From Pseudomonas asgharzadehiana (GTDB lineage Bacteria; Pseudomonadota; Gammaproteobacteria; Pseudomonadales; Pseudomonadaceae), in the NCBI RefSeq assembly GCF_019139815.1, contig NZ_CP077079.1:806001-870000 (forward strand): a stretch of 64,000 nt of DNA, read 5' to 3'. The position numbers and the translations under genes are program-made. Under the pieces are notes generated by a model. That model saw nothing but the letters and a program-made list of their open reading frames with translations. It was not told where the DNA came from and did not search any database. This document shows positions 1-8,738 of the stretch, piece after piece. Each line of letters starts with the position of its first letter. The stretch's first letter is position 1.

Positions 1-1
1 C

Positions 2-430
2 ATCACGCGTTCGTTGAACACGATGGCGGAAAAAGAGCTGGGCATCGAAGTGGTCGATGTCCGGGTCAAGGCTATCGACCTGCCGAAGGAAGTGAACCGC
101 AGTGTGTTCGAGCGCATGAGCACCGAGCGTGAGCGTGAAGCCCGTGAGCACCGCGCCAAGGGTAACGAACTGGCTGAAGGTATCCGTGCGGATGCCGACC
201 GTCAGCGTCGTGTCCTTCTGGCAGAGGCCTATCGCGAGTCTGAAGAGGCCCGTGGTGATGGCGACGCTCAAGCCGCGGCAATCTATGCCAAGGCCTACGG
301 TCAGGACCAGGAGTTCTACGCGTTCTACCGTAGCCTGCGTGCCTACCGTGAAAGCTTCGCGAACAAAACCGACGTCATGGTGCTGGACCCAAGTAGCGAC
401 TTCTTCCGCTACCTGGAAAAATCCAAGTAA
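2..430 (+). CDS. hflC: HflC, C-terminal part (5' end outside window)
   Basis: C-terminal ~142 codons of HflC, the SPFH/prohibitin-family partner of HflK. With HflK it forms the periplasm-facing inner-membrane complex that modulates the FtsH protease. The frame is open to the left edge, so the start and the N-terminal membrane anchor are missing. Visible are the end of the SPFH domain (ELGIEVVDVRVKAIDLP), the charged coiled coil (ERMSTEREREAREHRAKG) and the conserved tail around FYRSLRAYRESF and DPSSDFFRYL. It is followed by a hairpin terminator and then hisZ, the usual Pseudomonas order hflK-hflC-hisZ-purA. Identification is confident; the first methionine seen here is internal. Confidence 0.93.
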   Translation: MTRSLNTMAEKELGIEVVDVRVKAIDLPKEVNRSVFERMSTEREREAREHRAKGNELAEGIRADADRQRRVLLAEAYRESEEARGDGDAQAAAIYAKAYGQDQEFYAFYRSLRAYRESFANKTDVMVLDPSSDFFRYLEKSK

Positions 431-520
431 TCAGCTCGTCACTGTGTAGGACACACTCCGTCGGGCGGCTAAAACGCCTGGCGGGGTGATCCTTTCAGAA
501 AACGGGTGTATGATGCGGCA

Positions 521-545
521 GCCGGGAAATTCCCGGCTTTTTTGC
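521..545 (+). terminator. Rho-independent terminator after hflC
   Basis: GC-rich hairpin GCCGGGAA/TTCCCGGC followed by a run of T (about 538-543), about 90 bp beyond the hflC stop. It separates the hfl operon from hisZ. Confidence 0.8.
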
Positions 546-723
546 GTCTGCATGTTTGATTCGGCAGGCGTGACAGGTTTTTCGAGGAAAGTGCCCGACG
601 AGGCCGCTGGCAGGCCGTTCGTCACGTCGCTCTTGCGCGTGGTTTATGCGAGGGCCGGGTATTTTCTGCTTCACTCAAGGCTCGGCCGAGGGCTGGCCGC
701 CCGGATCTAAGGGGAATGGCGTA

Positions 724-1911
724 ATGGCAACGGTAGACCGCTGGCTGCTGCCAGATGGCATCGAAGAAGTACTGCCACCGGAGGCGGCGCGCATTGAAGT
801 AGCGCGTCGCCAGGTGTTGGATCTGTTCCAGAGCTGGGGTTACGAGTTTGTCGTGACCCCGCATATCGAGTACCTGGAATCCCTGCTGACCGGCGCGGGC
901 CAGGACCTGGATCTGCGCACCTTCAAGGTCATCGACCCGCAGTCGGGCCGGCAAATGGGTTTCCGTGCCGACATCACGCCGCAAGTGGCGCGCATCGATG
1001 CGCACACCCTGCGTCGTGAAGGCCCGAGCCGCCTGTGCTACGCCGGCAGCGTGCTGCATGCTCAGCCGCGTGCCTTGTCGTCGTCCCGTAGCCCGATCCA
1101 GTTGGGCGCCGAGTTGTACGGCGACGCCAGCCCGAGCAGCGATGTCGAAGTGATCAGCTTGATGCTGGCCATGCTGCAACTGGCTGACGTACCGGATGTC
1201 CACATGGACCTGGGCCATGTCGGCATTTACCGTGGCCTGGCCCGTGCGGCCGGTTTGTCGGGTGAGGTTGAGCAACAGTTGTTCGATGCCCTGCAGCGCA
1301 AGGCTATCGATGAAGTCATCGCCCTGACCGAAGGCGTGCCGGCCGACCTGGCCGCTATGCTGCGGGCGCTGGTCAACCTGTGCGGCGGCCGCGAAGTGTT
1401 GGTGGCTGCACGCGAGCGCCTGGCGAATGCGCCGGCGCCGGTGCTGGCGGCACTCGACGACCTGCTGGCGATTGCCGAGCGGTTGTCGGCACGTTTCCCG
1501 CAGTTGCCGTTGTACTTTGATTTGGGCGAGCTGCGCGGTTACCACTACCACACGGGTGTGGTGTTCGCGGTGTTCGTTCCGGGTGTTGGCCAAGCCATTG
1601 CCCAAGGTGGTCGTTATGACGATATCGGCGCTGACTTCGGTCGCGCGCGTCCGGCCACTGGTTTCTCCACCGATTTGAAAACCCTGGTGACCCTGGGGCG
1701 TGCTGAGGTCGAGCTGCCGTCTGGTGGCATTTGGATGCCCGACAGTACGGACGCGGCACTCTGGCAGCAGGTCTGCCAGTTGCGCAGTGAGGGTCAGCGT
1801 GTTGTGCAGGCCTTGCCTGGGCAACCATTGGCCGCCGCCCGTGAAGCGGACTGCGACCGGCAATTGATTCTGCAGAACGGGCTTTGGCAAGTATCGCCAC
1901 TGGCTTCTTGA
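724..1911 (+). CDS. hisZ: ATP phosphoribosyltransferase regulatory subunit HisZ
   Basis: 395-residue class-II aminoacyl-tRNA-synthetase-like protein. It pairs with short-form HisG to make the active, histidine-sensitive ATP phosphoribosyltransferase, the first step of histidine synthesis. It resembles HisRS: an N-terminal [15 protein letters not shown] segment, motif 2-type sequence around residues 80-100 ([14 protein letters not shown]), and the [18 protein letters not shown] block near residue 270. It lacks a C-terminal anticodon-binding domain, as HisZ does. I chose ATG 724 because the product then begins [15 protein letters not shown]; further upstream the frame has no family homology. 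The gene lies 54 bp before purA and is probably co-transcribed with it. Confidence 0.93.
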   Translation: MATVDRWLLPDGIEEVLPPEAARIEVARRQVLDLFQSWGYEFVVTPHIEYLESLLTGAGQDLDLRTFKVIDPQSGRQMGFRADITPQVARIDAHTLRREGPSRLCYAGSVLHAQPRALSSSRSPIQLGAELYGDASPSSDVEVISLMLAMLQLADVPDVHMDLGHVGIYRGLARAAGLSGEVEQQLFDALQRKAIDEVIALTEGVPADLAAMLRALVNLCGGREVLVAARERLANAPAPVLAALDDLLAIAERLSARFPQLPLYFDLGELRGYHYHTGVVFAVFVPGVGQAIAQGGRYDDIGADFGRARPATGFSTDLKTLVTLGRAEVELPSGGIWMPDSTDAALWQQVCQLRSEGQRVVQALPGQPLAAAREADCDRQLILQNGLWQVSPLAS

Positions 1912-3255
<1,344 letters not shown>

Positions 3256-3277
3256 TAAGCTGTTGATGTAAAAAGGA

Positions 3278-3302
3278 AAGGGCTCCCTCGGGAGCCCTTT
3301 TT
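3278..3302 (+). terminator. Rho-independent terminator after purA
   Basis: Hairpin AAGGGCTCC-CTCG-GGAGCCCTT running into five T residues, 23 bp after the purA stop. Confidence 0.92.
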
Positions 3303-3319
3303 CGTTTCTGTTCGCCAAG

Positions 3320-3335
3320 CGGCACGACCCTTGCT
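3320..3335 (+). promoter_or_regulatory. Sigma-54 (-24/-12) promoter before chemoreceptor gene
   Basis: Reads CGGCACG-ACCC-TTGCT. The invariant GG (3321-3322) and GC (3333-3334) are separated by exactly 10 bp, and 15 of 16 positions agree with TGGCACG-N4-TTGCW. The predicted start is near 3346, about 50 bp before the chemoreceptor ATG at 3395. The element lies just after the purA terminator, so it would drive only the chemoreceptor gene. Confidence 0.7.
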
Positions 3336-3394
3336 GTAATTCCTTCTTTCGCGGTGCTATCAAATTAATGGCACCCGTGGTGGAGGGATTACCG

Positions 3395-5329
3395 ATGTCT
3401 GCCGTTCTCTCATTGTTACAAAGCCGTCTGTTGCGGCCGGTGTTCGTTACCCTAGGTATCGCCCTTTTGGTGCAGGTGCTGGTGGCGGTGGCGCTGACTC
3501 GGAGCACTGTCACTGCGCTGGAGGCCGATTTAGGCGCTCGGCTGGGTGTCGATAGTCAGAAGCTGTCTGGCGAGTTGGCGCAGGCCGGCAAAGAAGTTAC
3601 ATCCAGCCTGGACAGCCTGTCCGCCAGCACGCGCCAGCGTCTGACCGCCGGGCTTTCCTCGCGCCTGCAGGAGGAGCAGAAGCAACTGCGCGCGACCTTG
3701 GAAAAAGACCTGCGAGACTCTGCCAATGACATGGCGCAACTGCTGGCCTCGGTGGCGCCTCGCGCCATGTGGGACAGCGATGTGCCGACACTGTCTGAGT
3801 TTGCCCGGCGTGCCCAGCGCAATCCTAACGTGCTGTTTGTGGTCTACGACGATGCGGCGGGCGAGCATTTGACCCGCTACCTGAACCGCGAAAACCCGAT
3901 CAACAAGGCGTTGCTGGAAAAAGGCCAGGGCGACCGCGCCTTGGACAAGGTGCTCAATGCCGCGAAAAATGACCCTTCGGTGTTCTACGTCGAGGCGTCC
4001 ATCAGCCCCAACGGCGTTGAGATCGGTAAGGTGCTTATGGGCGTGTCGACCGCGTCGGTGGAGGCTGACCTGCAGGCGCTGGACAAGCGTTTTGCCGCCC
4101 TGATCGCCAGCGGCGATCAACTGGTCGGCGACAGCCTCAAGGGGGCTGCCGCAGACAGTGCCGCCGCCATGGGCGCCCGCCTGCAGTCGGCGCAAGCCAC
4201 CGCCACCCAGATGACCGCCAACACCACCGGTGCCGTGCAGGAGGCCGCCGGTACTTTGCGCTGGCGCATCGGCATGGGGCTGGCGGTGGTCGGTTTCGGC
4301 GTGTTGCTGCTGATCGCCGTCGTACTCGGCCGTCGCGTAGTCAATCGCCTGAAGCTGCTGATTGCGGCCATGGACGACCTGGCGGCGGGCGAGGGCGACC
4401 TCACCAAGCGCGTGCAGATCAGCAGTAAGGATGAAATCGGCGATATGGCCTCGGCGGTCAATCGCTTTGTGGATAAGTTGCAGCCGATCGTGCGCGAGGC
4501 GGGCGATGTGGCCCAGCGTACCGGCGTGGAGATTGGCGCCATGACGCTGCGCAATGCGGGTGCCGATGCCGCGGCCGGCCTGCAGCGCGATGAAGTGGCC
4601 GAGAGCTTGCGTGCCCTTGAGCAGATGGCCGAGGAAGCCCAGGCCGAAAGCCATGCCATGCAGGCGGCCTTGCAGCAGGTCGTGGATATTCGCCAGGCCA
4701 CGGATGAAAACTCACGCACCTCGGCCGAGGTCGGCAGTTTGATCGAAGCCTTGGCCGGGCAGGTCCAGGCCGGTTCTCAGGTGATCGAGCGTCTGGCCCA
4801 GCAAAGCGAACAGATCGAGGTGGTGCTGACGGTCATTCATGGCATTGCCGAGCAAACCAACTTGCTCGCGCTCAACGCAGCCATCGAGGCCGCGCGCGCC
4901 GGGGAAACCGGGCGCGGCTTTGCGGTGGTGGCGGACGAAGTGCGTGCGCTGGCGAGCAAGACCCAAAGCTCCACGGGCGATATCCAAGCGCATATCGTCG
5001 CGTTGCAACAGGGGGCGCGTGAAGCGGTGGAGACCATCGGCAAGGCCGGGCGCCAGGCCAGTGAAGGGTTATTGGTGCTGCGCGACAGCGTGCGGTTGCA
5101 GCAGACGGTGCAGGCCTCGGTGGAGCAGGTGCATGCGGCAATTGGTCTGGCGACGCGCGCGGCGGAGCATCAGGCTCAGGGCGCGCATGCGGTGCGTGGG
5201 CGGGTCGAGGTGATTCATGCCCAGGCTGAGCGCGCTGCCCAGGCGGTGGTGGAAACGACCGCCAGTGGCAAGGTGCTGGATGGCTTGGCGGCGCAGTTGA
5301 AGGCGAGTTTGGGGCAGTTCAGGGCTTAG
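3395..5329 (+). CDS. Methyl-accepting chemotaxis protein
   Basis: 644-residue inner-membrane chemoreceptor. TM1 spans residues ~12-34 and TM2 ~290-312, with a ~250-residue helical periplasmic region between them (no dCACHE or PAS signature that I recognise). A HAMP segment follows (~313-365, [12 protein letters not shown]), then a cytoplasmic coiled coil with the conserved signalling tip [20 protein letters not shown] at ~483-502 and [15 protein letters not shown] after it. I chose ATG 3395 over 3368 because GGAGGG at 3382-3387 gives good spacing and the hydrophobic N-terminus then follows directly. The ligand is unknown. It has its own sigma-54-type promoter at 3320, which suggests control by nitrogen state or motility. 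No C-terminal CheR-tethering pentapeptide is seen. Confidence 0.9.
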   Translation: MSAVLSLLQSRLLRPVFVTLGIALLVQVLVAVALTRSTVTALEADLGARLGVDSQKLSGELAQAGKEVTSSLDSLSASTRQRLTAGLSSRLQEEQKQLRATLEKDLRDSANDMAQLLASVAPRAMWDSDVPTLSEFARRAQRNPNVLFVVYDDAAGEHLTRYLNRENPINKALLEKGQGDRALDKVLNAAKNDPSVFYVEASISPNGVEIGKVLMGVSTASVEADLQALDKRFAALIASGDQLVGDSLKGAAADSAAAMGARLQSAQATATQMTANTTGAVQEAAGTLRWRIGMGLAVVGFGVLLLIAVVLGRRVVNRLKLLIAAMDDLAAGEGDLTKRVQISSKDEIGDMASAVNRFVDKLQPIVREAGDVAQRTGVEIGAMTLRNAGADAAAGLQRDEVAESLRALEQMAEEAQAESHAMQAALQQVVDIRQATDENSRTSAEVGSLIEALAGQVQAGSQVIERLAQQSEQIEVVLTVIHGIAEQTNLLALNAAIEAARAGETGRGFAVVADEVRALASKTQSSTGDIQAHIVALQQGAREAVETIGKAGRQASEGLLVLRDSVRLQQTVQASVEQVHAAIGLATRAAEHQAQGAHAVRGRVEVIHAQAERAAQAVVETTASGKVLDGLAAQLKASLGQFRA

Positions 5330-5348
5330 CGGTGTCTGTGTCGGCCGC

Positions 5349-5448
5349 ATCGGGAGCCAGTCGAATCGTCGCACCGCCCCTCCCACACCTGACCGGGTTT
5401 CATCTTTGGAATGAAGTCAAATGTGGGAGGGGGCTTGCTCCCGATAGC
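5349..5448. repeat. REPIN: two inverted REP arms, one with 16-bp insert
   Basis: Two inverted copies of the GTGGGAGGGG...CTTGCTCCCGAT repeat. The left arm (5349-5388) is the variant with TCGAATCGTCGCACCG in its centre; the right arm (5421-5448) is canonical. It lies between the convergent ends of the chemoreceptor gene and the iron permease gene. Confidence 0.9.
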
Positions 5449-5452
5449 AATC

Positions 5453-7018
5453 TCAGCGGCTCAAATACATCCGCGTCGTGAGCAGGTAAACCGGCAACCC
5501 CGACACCAGAATCAACAACGCCGCATAAGGCGCCGCCGCCGCGAATTCTACATTCGAGGTATGCGCCCACACGGCCGTGGCCAAGGTGTTGAGCCCTGTC
5601 GGGCTGAGCAGCAAGGTTGCGGTCAGCTCCTTCATCGCATCCAGGAACACCAGCGCAAACGCCGCACCCAGCGCCGGGAAGATAATCGGCAAGGTCACGC
5701 GGCAAAACGCACTGAACGATGAGGCGCCGAGCGTGCGCGCCGCCTCTTCCAACTGCGGTGCCGCCTTGTTCAGCGCCGTGCGAATCGGCGCCTGGGCCAG
5801 CGGTAAAAACAACAGCGCGTAGGCGATCAGCAGGAGCGCCGACGTCTGGTACAGCGCGGGCACGTAATGCAGGGCGAAATACACCAGGGTCAGCGCAATA
5901 ACCAGGCCGGGCAGGGCATGCAGCAGATACGGCAGGCGTTCGGCCCAGATCGCCAGTTGGCCCTTGTAGCGCACCACCAGCAACCCCACCGGCACCGCCA
6001 GCACCAGGCATAGCGCCGCGCCACCCAGCGATAGCGCCAGGGAGGACAGCAGTGCCTCGCTGATTTGCGCCACTGGAAACGCCGCCGACGACCCTACGGC
6101 CAACCAATAGCCGAGCATCCCCAGAGGAATGCCGCTGCCAATGATCGCCAGCGCGAGGCAATACGCCTGGCCCAACGGCGCCCACTTGCCCAGCTTGACC
6201 TGCCCGGCATGCCGTGCGGCACCCTGGCCGATGCGCACATGACGGCCTTTGCCCCGCACGCGCAGCTCCAGCCACAACAGGCTCAGGCACATCATCAGCA
6301 ACACCGCCGAGAGCATCGCGGCGTTGGCATTGCTGAATTCCAGTTCGAATTGCTGATAGATCGCTGTGGTGAAGGTTTGCAGGCCAATAATCGACAAGGC
6401 GCCGAACTCGACCAGCATGTGCAGGGCAATCAGCAGCGCCCCGGCCACTAAGGACGGCCACAGCAACGGCAGCGTGATGCGCCGGAACACGCCCCAGCGA
6501 TTCAGGCCCAGGGTGCGGGCGGATTCTTCCAGGGAGGGGTCAAGATTGCGCAGCGTCGCCGCTACCGGCAAAAACACCAACGGGTATTTGGACAGGCTCA
6601 TCACCAGGATCGCCCCGCCCAGCCCTTCGAAGTTGGCGCTCAGCGACACCCAGGTAAAGCTGCTGATAAACGCCGGCACGGCAAACGGCAGGCATAGGAT
6701 TACGCCCCAGATACGTCGCCCCGGCAGGTTGCTGCGCTCCAGCAACCAGGCCAGGGACAGCCCGATCACGCAGCAAGTCACCGTCACGCCGGCCATCAGC
6801 GCCAGGGTGTTGCGCAGCAGCCCGAATACATAAGGTCGCCACAACAAATGCACCGCCTCTGCCCAGCCTGCCTGCCAGGCTTTGAGCCCGACGTAGGCCA
6901 GCGGCAGCAGGCTCAAGCCAACCAGAAACAGCACGGGGAGCAGCAGCCAGATCGAGGGGCGTTTGCGTCGGGGGCTAAAACCCCCGCGCAGGGCGGGGGC
7001 GGGCAGCGATGGGTTCAT
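5453..7018 (-). CDS. Iron(III)-type ABC transporter permease (FbpB/HitB-like)
   Basis: 521-residue double permease with about 12 membrane segments. It has two BPD_transp_1 halves, each carrying an EAA loop: EESARTLGLNRWGVFRRITL in the first half and EEAARTLGASSFSAFCRVTL in the second. This fused architecture is typical of FbpB/HitB/AfuB ferric-ion permeases. Its ATG overlaps the stop of the upstream binding-protein gene (ATGA at 7018), so the two are translationally coupled. No ATPase gene is adjacent; the C subunit must be encoded elsewhere or shared. The substrate could be another trivalent metal or a phosphate-type anion, but iron is the best family guess. Confidence 0.85.
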   Translation of the reverse strand: MNPSLPAPALRGGFSPRRKRPSIWLLLPVLFLVGLSLLPLAYVGLKAWQAGWAEAVHLLWRPYVFGLLRNTLALMAGVTVTCCVIGLSLAWLLERSNLPGRRIWGVILCLPFAVPAFISSFTWVSLSANFEGLGGAILVMSLSKYPLVFLPVAATLRNLDPSLEESARTLGLNRWGVFRRITLPLLWPSLVAGALLIALHMLVEFGALSIIGLQTFTTAIYQQFELEFSNANAAMLSAVLLMMCLSLLWLELRVRGKGRHVRIGQGAARHAGQVKLGKWAPLGQAYCLALAIIGSGIPLGMLGYWLAVGSSAAFPVAQISEALLSSLALSLGGAALCLVLAVPVGLLVVRYKGQLAIWAERLPYLLHALPGLVIALTLVYFALHYVPALYQTSALLLIAYALLFLPLAQAPIRTALNKAAPQLEEAARTLGASSFSAFCRVTLPIIFPALGAAFALVFLDAMKELTATLLLSPTGLNTLATAVWAHTSNVEFAAAAPYAALLILVSGLPVYLLTTRMYLSR

Positions 7019-8043
7019 CAGTTCAAGCCAACGTCACGTTCCAGCTCCAGCGCTTCTTCGGCGTTGCCCAGGTCTGCTGGCGTAACGTTGGGCGGTTGTA
7101 GTTCGCTGAACGGCTTGAGGCCACGGTTCGATTGCATGCCTTTGCGCAGCGGGTATTCCGCCGAGGTATTGGTAATCACGCGTTGGCCTTCTTCGCTGGC
7201 CATGAACGCCAGCAGTTGCTGGGCTTGCTGGGGGTGCTTGCTGGATTTCAGCGCGGCAGCGGACGACACGGTGATCAGGCCGCCGGCGTCGCCGTTGGTG
7301 AAGTAGTGCAGCTGCGAATCCAGATTGGTTTTTTCTTTCTTCAGGGCAAACCAGTAATAGTTGTTCACCAGGACGGTGGCCACTTCGCCATTCTCCACGG
7401 CTTTGAGAGCGACCATGTTGTTGCTGTACACCTTGCCGAAGGCGCGTAGACCGGTCAGCCATTCTTCAGCGGCTTCACGGCCGTGCAGCTTGATGATCGC
7501 CACGGCCTGTTCCTGGAACGCACCGCTGGTAGGCACGAAGCCAACTTTGCCTTGCCATTCGGGGCCGGCGAAATCCAGCACCGATTTGGGCAGGTCTTTC
7601 TCGGCAATCAATTTCGGGTTGAACGCCACCACGCGAGTGCGGGCGGTCACGCCCATCCAGTCGCCGTTGCGGCCGACGTAATCCTTGGGCAGTACATCGA
7701 GGGTGCCGGCGTCGATCTTGGCAAGCAGGCCTTGTTCGCCGAGTTTGTTCAGGGGTGGCGATTCTTCGGTATAGATCACGTCGGCGGGAGAGCGCTCGCC
7801 TTCTTCAACAACCTGGCTGGCGAGCTGGTTGCTGCTGCCTTTGCGCACATTGACGTGGATGCCGGTCTTGGCCTCGAAGGCCTTGGCGAGTTCGTCGCCG
7901 ACTTCTTTGTGCTGGCCGTTGTACAGGGTCAGGGACACCTTGTCGGCAGAATGGGCGGCGGGCGAGAGCAGGGTCAGGCCGAGTAGAGTGATGGTCAGGC
8001 CACGCAGAAGGGATGTCTTGAGACGGGTATCGCGGATCATCAT
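7018..8043 (-). CDS. Periplasmic iron(III)-binding protein (FbpA/HitA-like)
   Basis: 341 residues. The Sec signal peptide is about residues 1-32 (LLRGLTITLLGLTLLSPAAHSA), and the mature protein starts near ADKVSLTLYNGQHKEVGDEL. The family features GSSNQLASQVVEEGERSPADV and the paired-tyrosine iron site region (NNYYWFAL) are present. It captures ferric ion in the periplasm for the permease encoded immediately downstream with a 1-base stop/start overlap. Two ATG codons (8043, 8040) are possible; GAGGAAAA upstream serves either. I could not find a convincing Fur box in the 8044-8150 region. Confidence 0.87.
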   Translation of the reverse strand: MMIRDTRLKTSLLRGLTITLLGLTLLSPAAHSADKVSLTLYNGQHKEVGDELAKAFEAKTGIHVNVRKGSSNQLASQVVEEGERSPADVIYTEESPPLNKLGEQGLLAKIDAGTLDVLPKDYVGRNGDWMGVTARTRVVAFNPKLIAEKDLPKSVLDFAGPEWQGKVGFVPTSGAFQEQAVAIIKLHGREAAEEWLTGLRAFGKVYSNNMVALKAVENGEVATVLVNNYYWFALKKEKTNLDSQLHYFTNGDAGGLITVSSAAALKSSKHPQQAQQLLAFMASEEGQRVITNTSAEYPLRKGMQSNRGLKPFSELQPPNVTPADLGNAEEALELERDVGLN

Positions 8044-8152
8044 CCGGGGTTTTCCTCACTTGAGATGCAACAAATCATTGCAAGGATAAACGATAAAGTT
8101 TCTCAAGTGCGGCATGACTGCCCATGCGGGTAAGTTTTTTAAACCCCGGAAA

Positions 8153-8178
8153 CGAAAAAACCCGCTTTCGCGGGTTTG
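8153..8178 (-). terminator. Terminator of first tRNA-Leu unit
   Basis: Read leftward: AAACCCGCGAAAGCGGGTTT followed by a T run. It sits 10 bp beyond the tRNA 3' end. An almost identical copy follows the second tRNA-Leu at 8393. Confidence 0.88.
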
Positions 8179-8187
8179 ATCTGAATT

Positions 8188-8274
8188 TGGTGCCCAGGAG
8201 AAGACTCGAACTTCCACGACCTTGCGATCACCAGCACCTGAAGCTGGCGTGTCTACCAATTTCACCACCTGGGC
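8188..8274 (-). tRNA. tRNA-Leu (anticodon CAG), copy 1
   Basis: 87-nt class II tRNA on the minus strand with encoded CCA. The acceptor pairs GCCCAGG with CCTGGGC. The anticodon loop TTCAGGT sits in a GCCAGC...GCTGG stem, giving CAG (reads CUG, the main leucine codon here). The long variable arm is GATC-GCAA-GGTC, and the T loop GTTCGAGTC is normal. It has its own promoter (8310) and terminator (8153). Confidence 0.95.
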
Positions 8275-8309
8275 ATTATCAAGCAACGTTGCCGCTGTTG
8301 ATGGGGCGA

Positions 8310-8338
8310 ACTATACGGCGGGCTTTTTGATCTGTAAA
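8310..8338 (-). promoter_or_regulatory. Sigma-70 promoter of tRNA-Leu copy 1
   Basis: On the minus strand TTTACA (8333-8338), a 17-bp spacer and TATAGT (8310-8315). It lies 35 bp before the tRNA 5' end and is repeated almost exactly at copy 2. Confidence 0.85.
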
Positions 8339-8392
8339 CCCCTGATTCAAAAAAATAAATCGAGATTCTCGTTAAAAATCAAAGGCTTTAAA

Positions 8393-8418
8393 CGAAAAAA
8401 CCCGCTTTCGCGGGTTTG
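8393..8418 (-). terminator. Terminator of second tRNA-Leu unit
   Basis: Same CCCGC-TTTC-GCGGG hairpin with T run (read leftward) as at 8153. It separates copy 2 from the promoter of copy 1, so the two tRNAs are independent transcription units. Confidence 0.87.
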
Positions 8419-8427
8419 ATCTGAATG

Positions 8428-8514
8428 TGGTGCCCAGAAGAAGACTCGAACTTCCACGGCCTTGCGGCCACCAGCACCTGAAGCTGGCGTGTCTACCAAT
8501 TTCACCATCTGGGC
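8428..8514 (-). tRNA. tRNA-Leu (anticodon CAG), copy 2
   Basis: 87 nt, same anticodon loop and overall sequence as copy 1. The last acceptor pair is A-T (GCCCAGA/TCTGGGC) instead of G-C, and the variable arm is GGCC-GCAA-GGCC instead of GATC-GCAA-GGTC. All differences in stems are compensated, so both copies should fold and function. Confidence 0.95.
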
Positions 8515-8548
8515 AGTATCTTCAACGTTGCCGTCGTCGATGGCGCGC

Positions 8549-8577
8549 ACTATACGGAGTGGATTTTTGGCTGTAAA
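8549..8577 (-). promoter_or_regulatory. Sigma-70 promoter of tRNA-Leu copy 2
   Basis: On the minus strand TTTACA (8572-8577), 17-bp spacer, TATAGT (8549-8554), 35 bp before the tRNA 5' end. Confidence 0.85.
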
Positions 8578-8738
8578 CCCCTTGCATTAAAAAAGCCTGG
8601 AAAATTTCGCCAATGGTCGTGCAACGTGTGCGCCGAGGGCGATAAAGCGCTTTTAAACGCTTGTTGATACCTGAAATTTCCCGTTTCAATACGCGTATGC
8701 CAAACTAACCCGCATATAGACAAGGTGAAAACTCTCTA

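Noticed and set aside
8044..8110. GATAAACGATAA as a Fur box for the iron transporter genes
   Set aside because: Only a few hexamer matches and no inverted half; not convincing.
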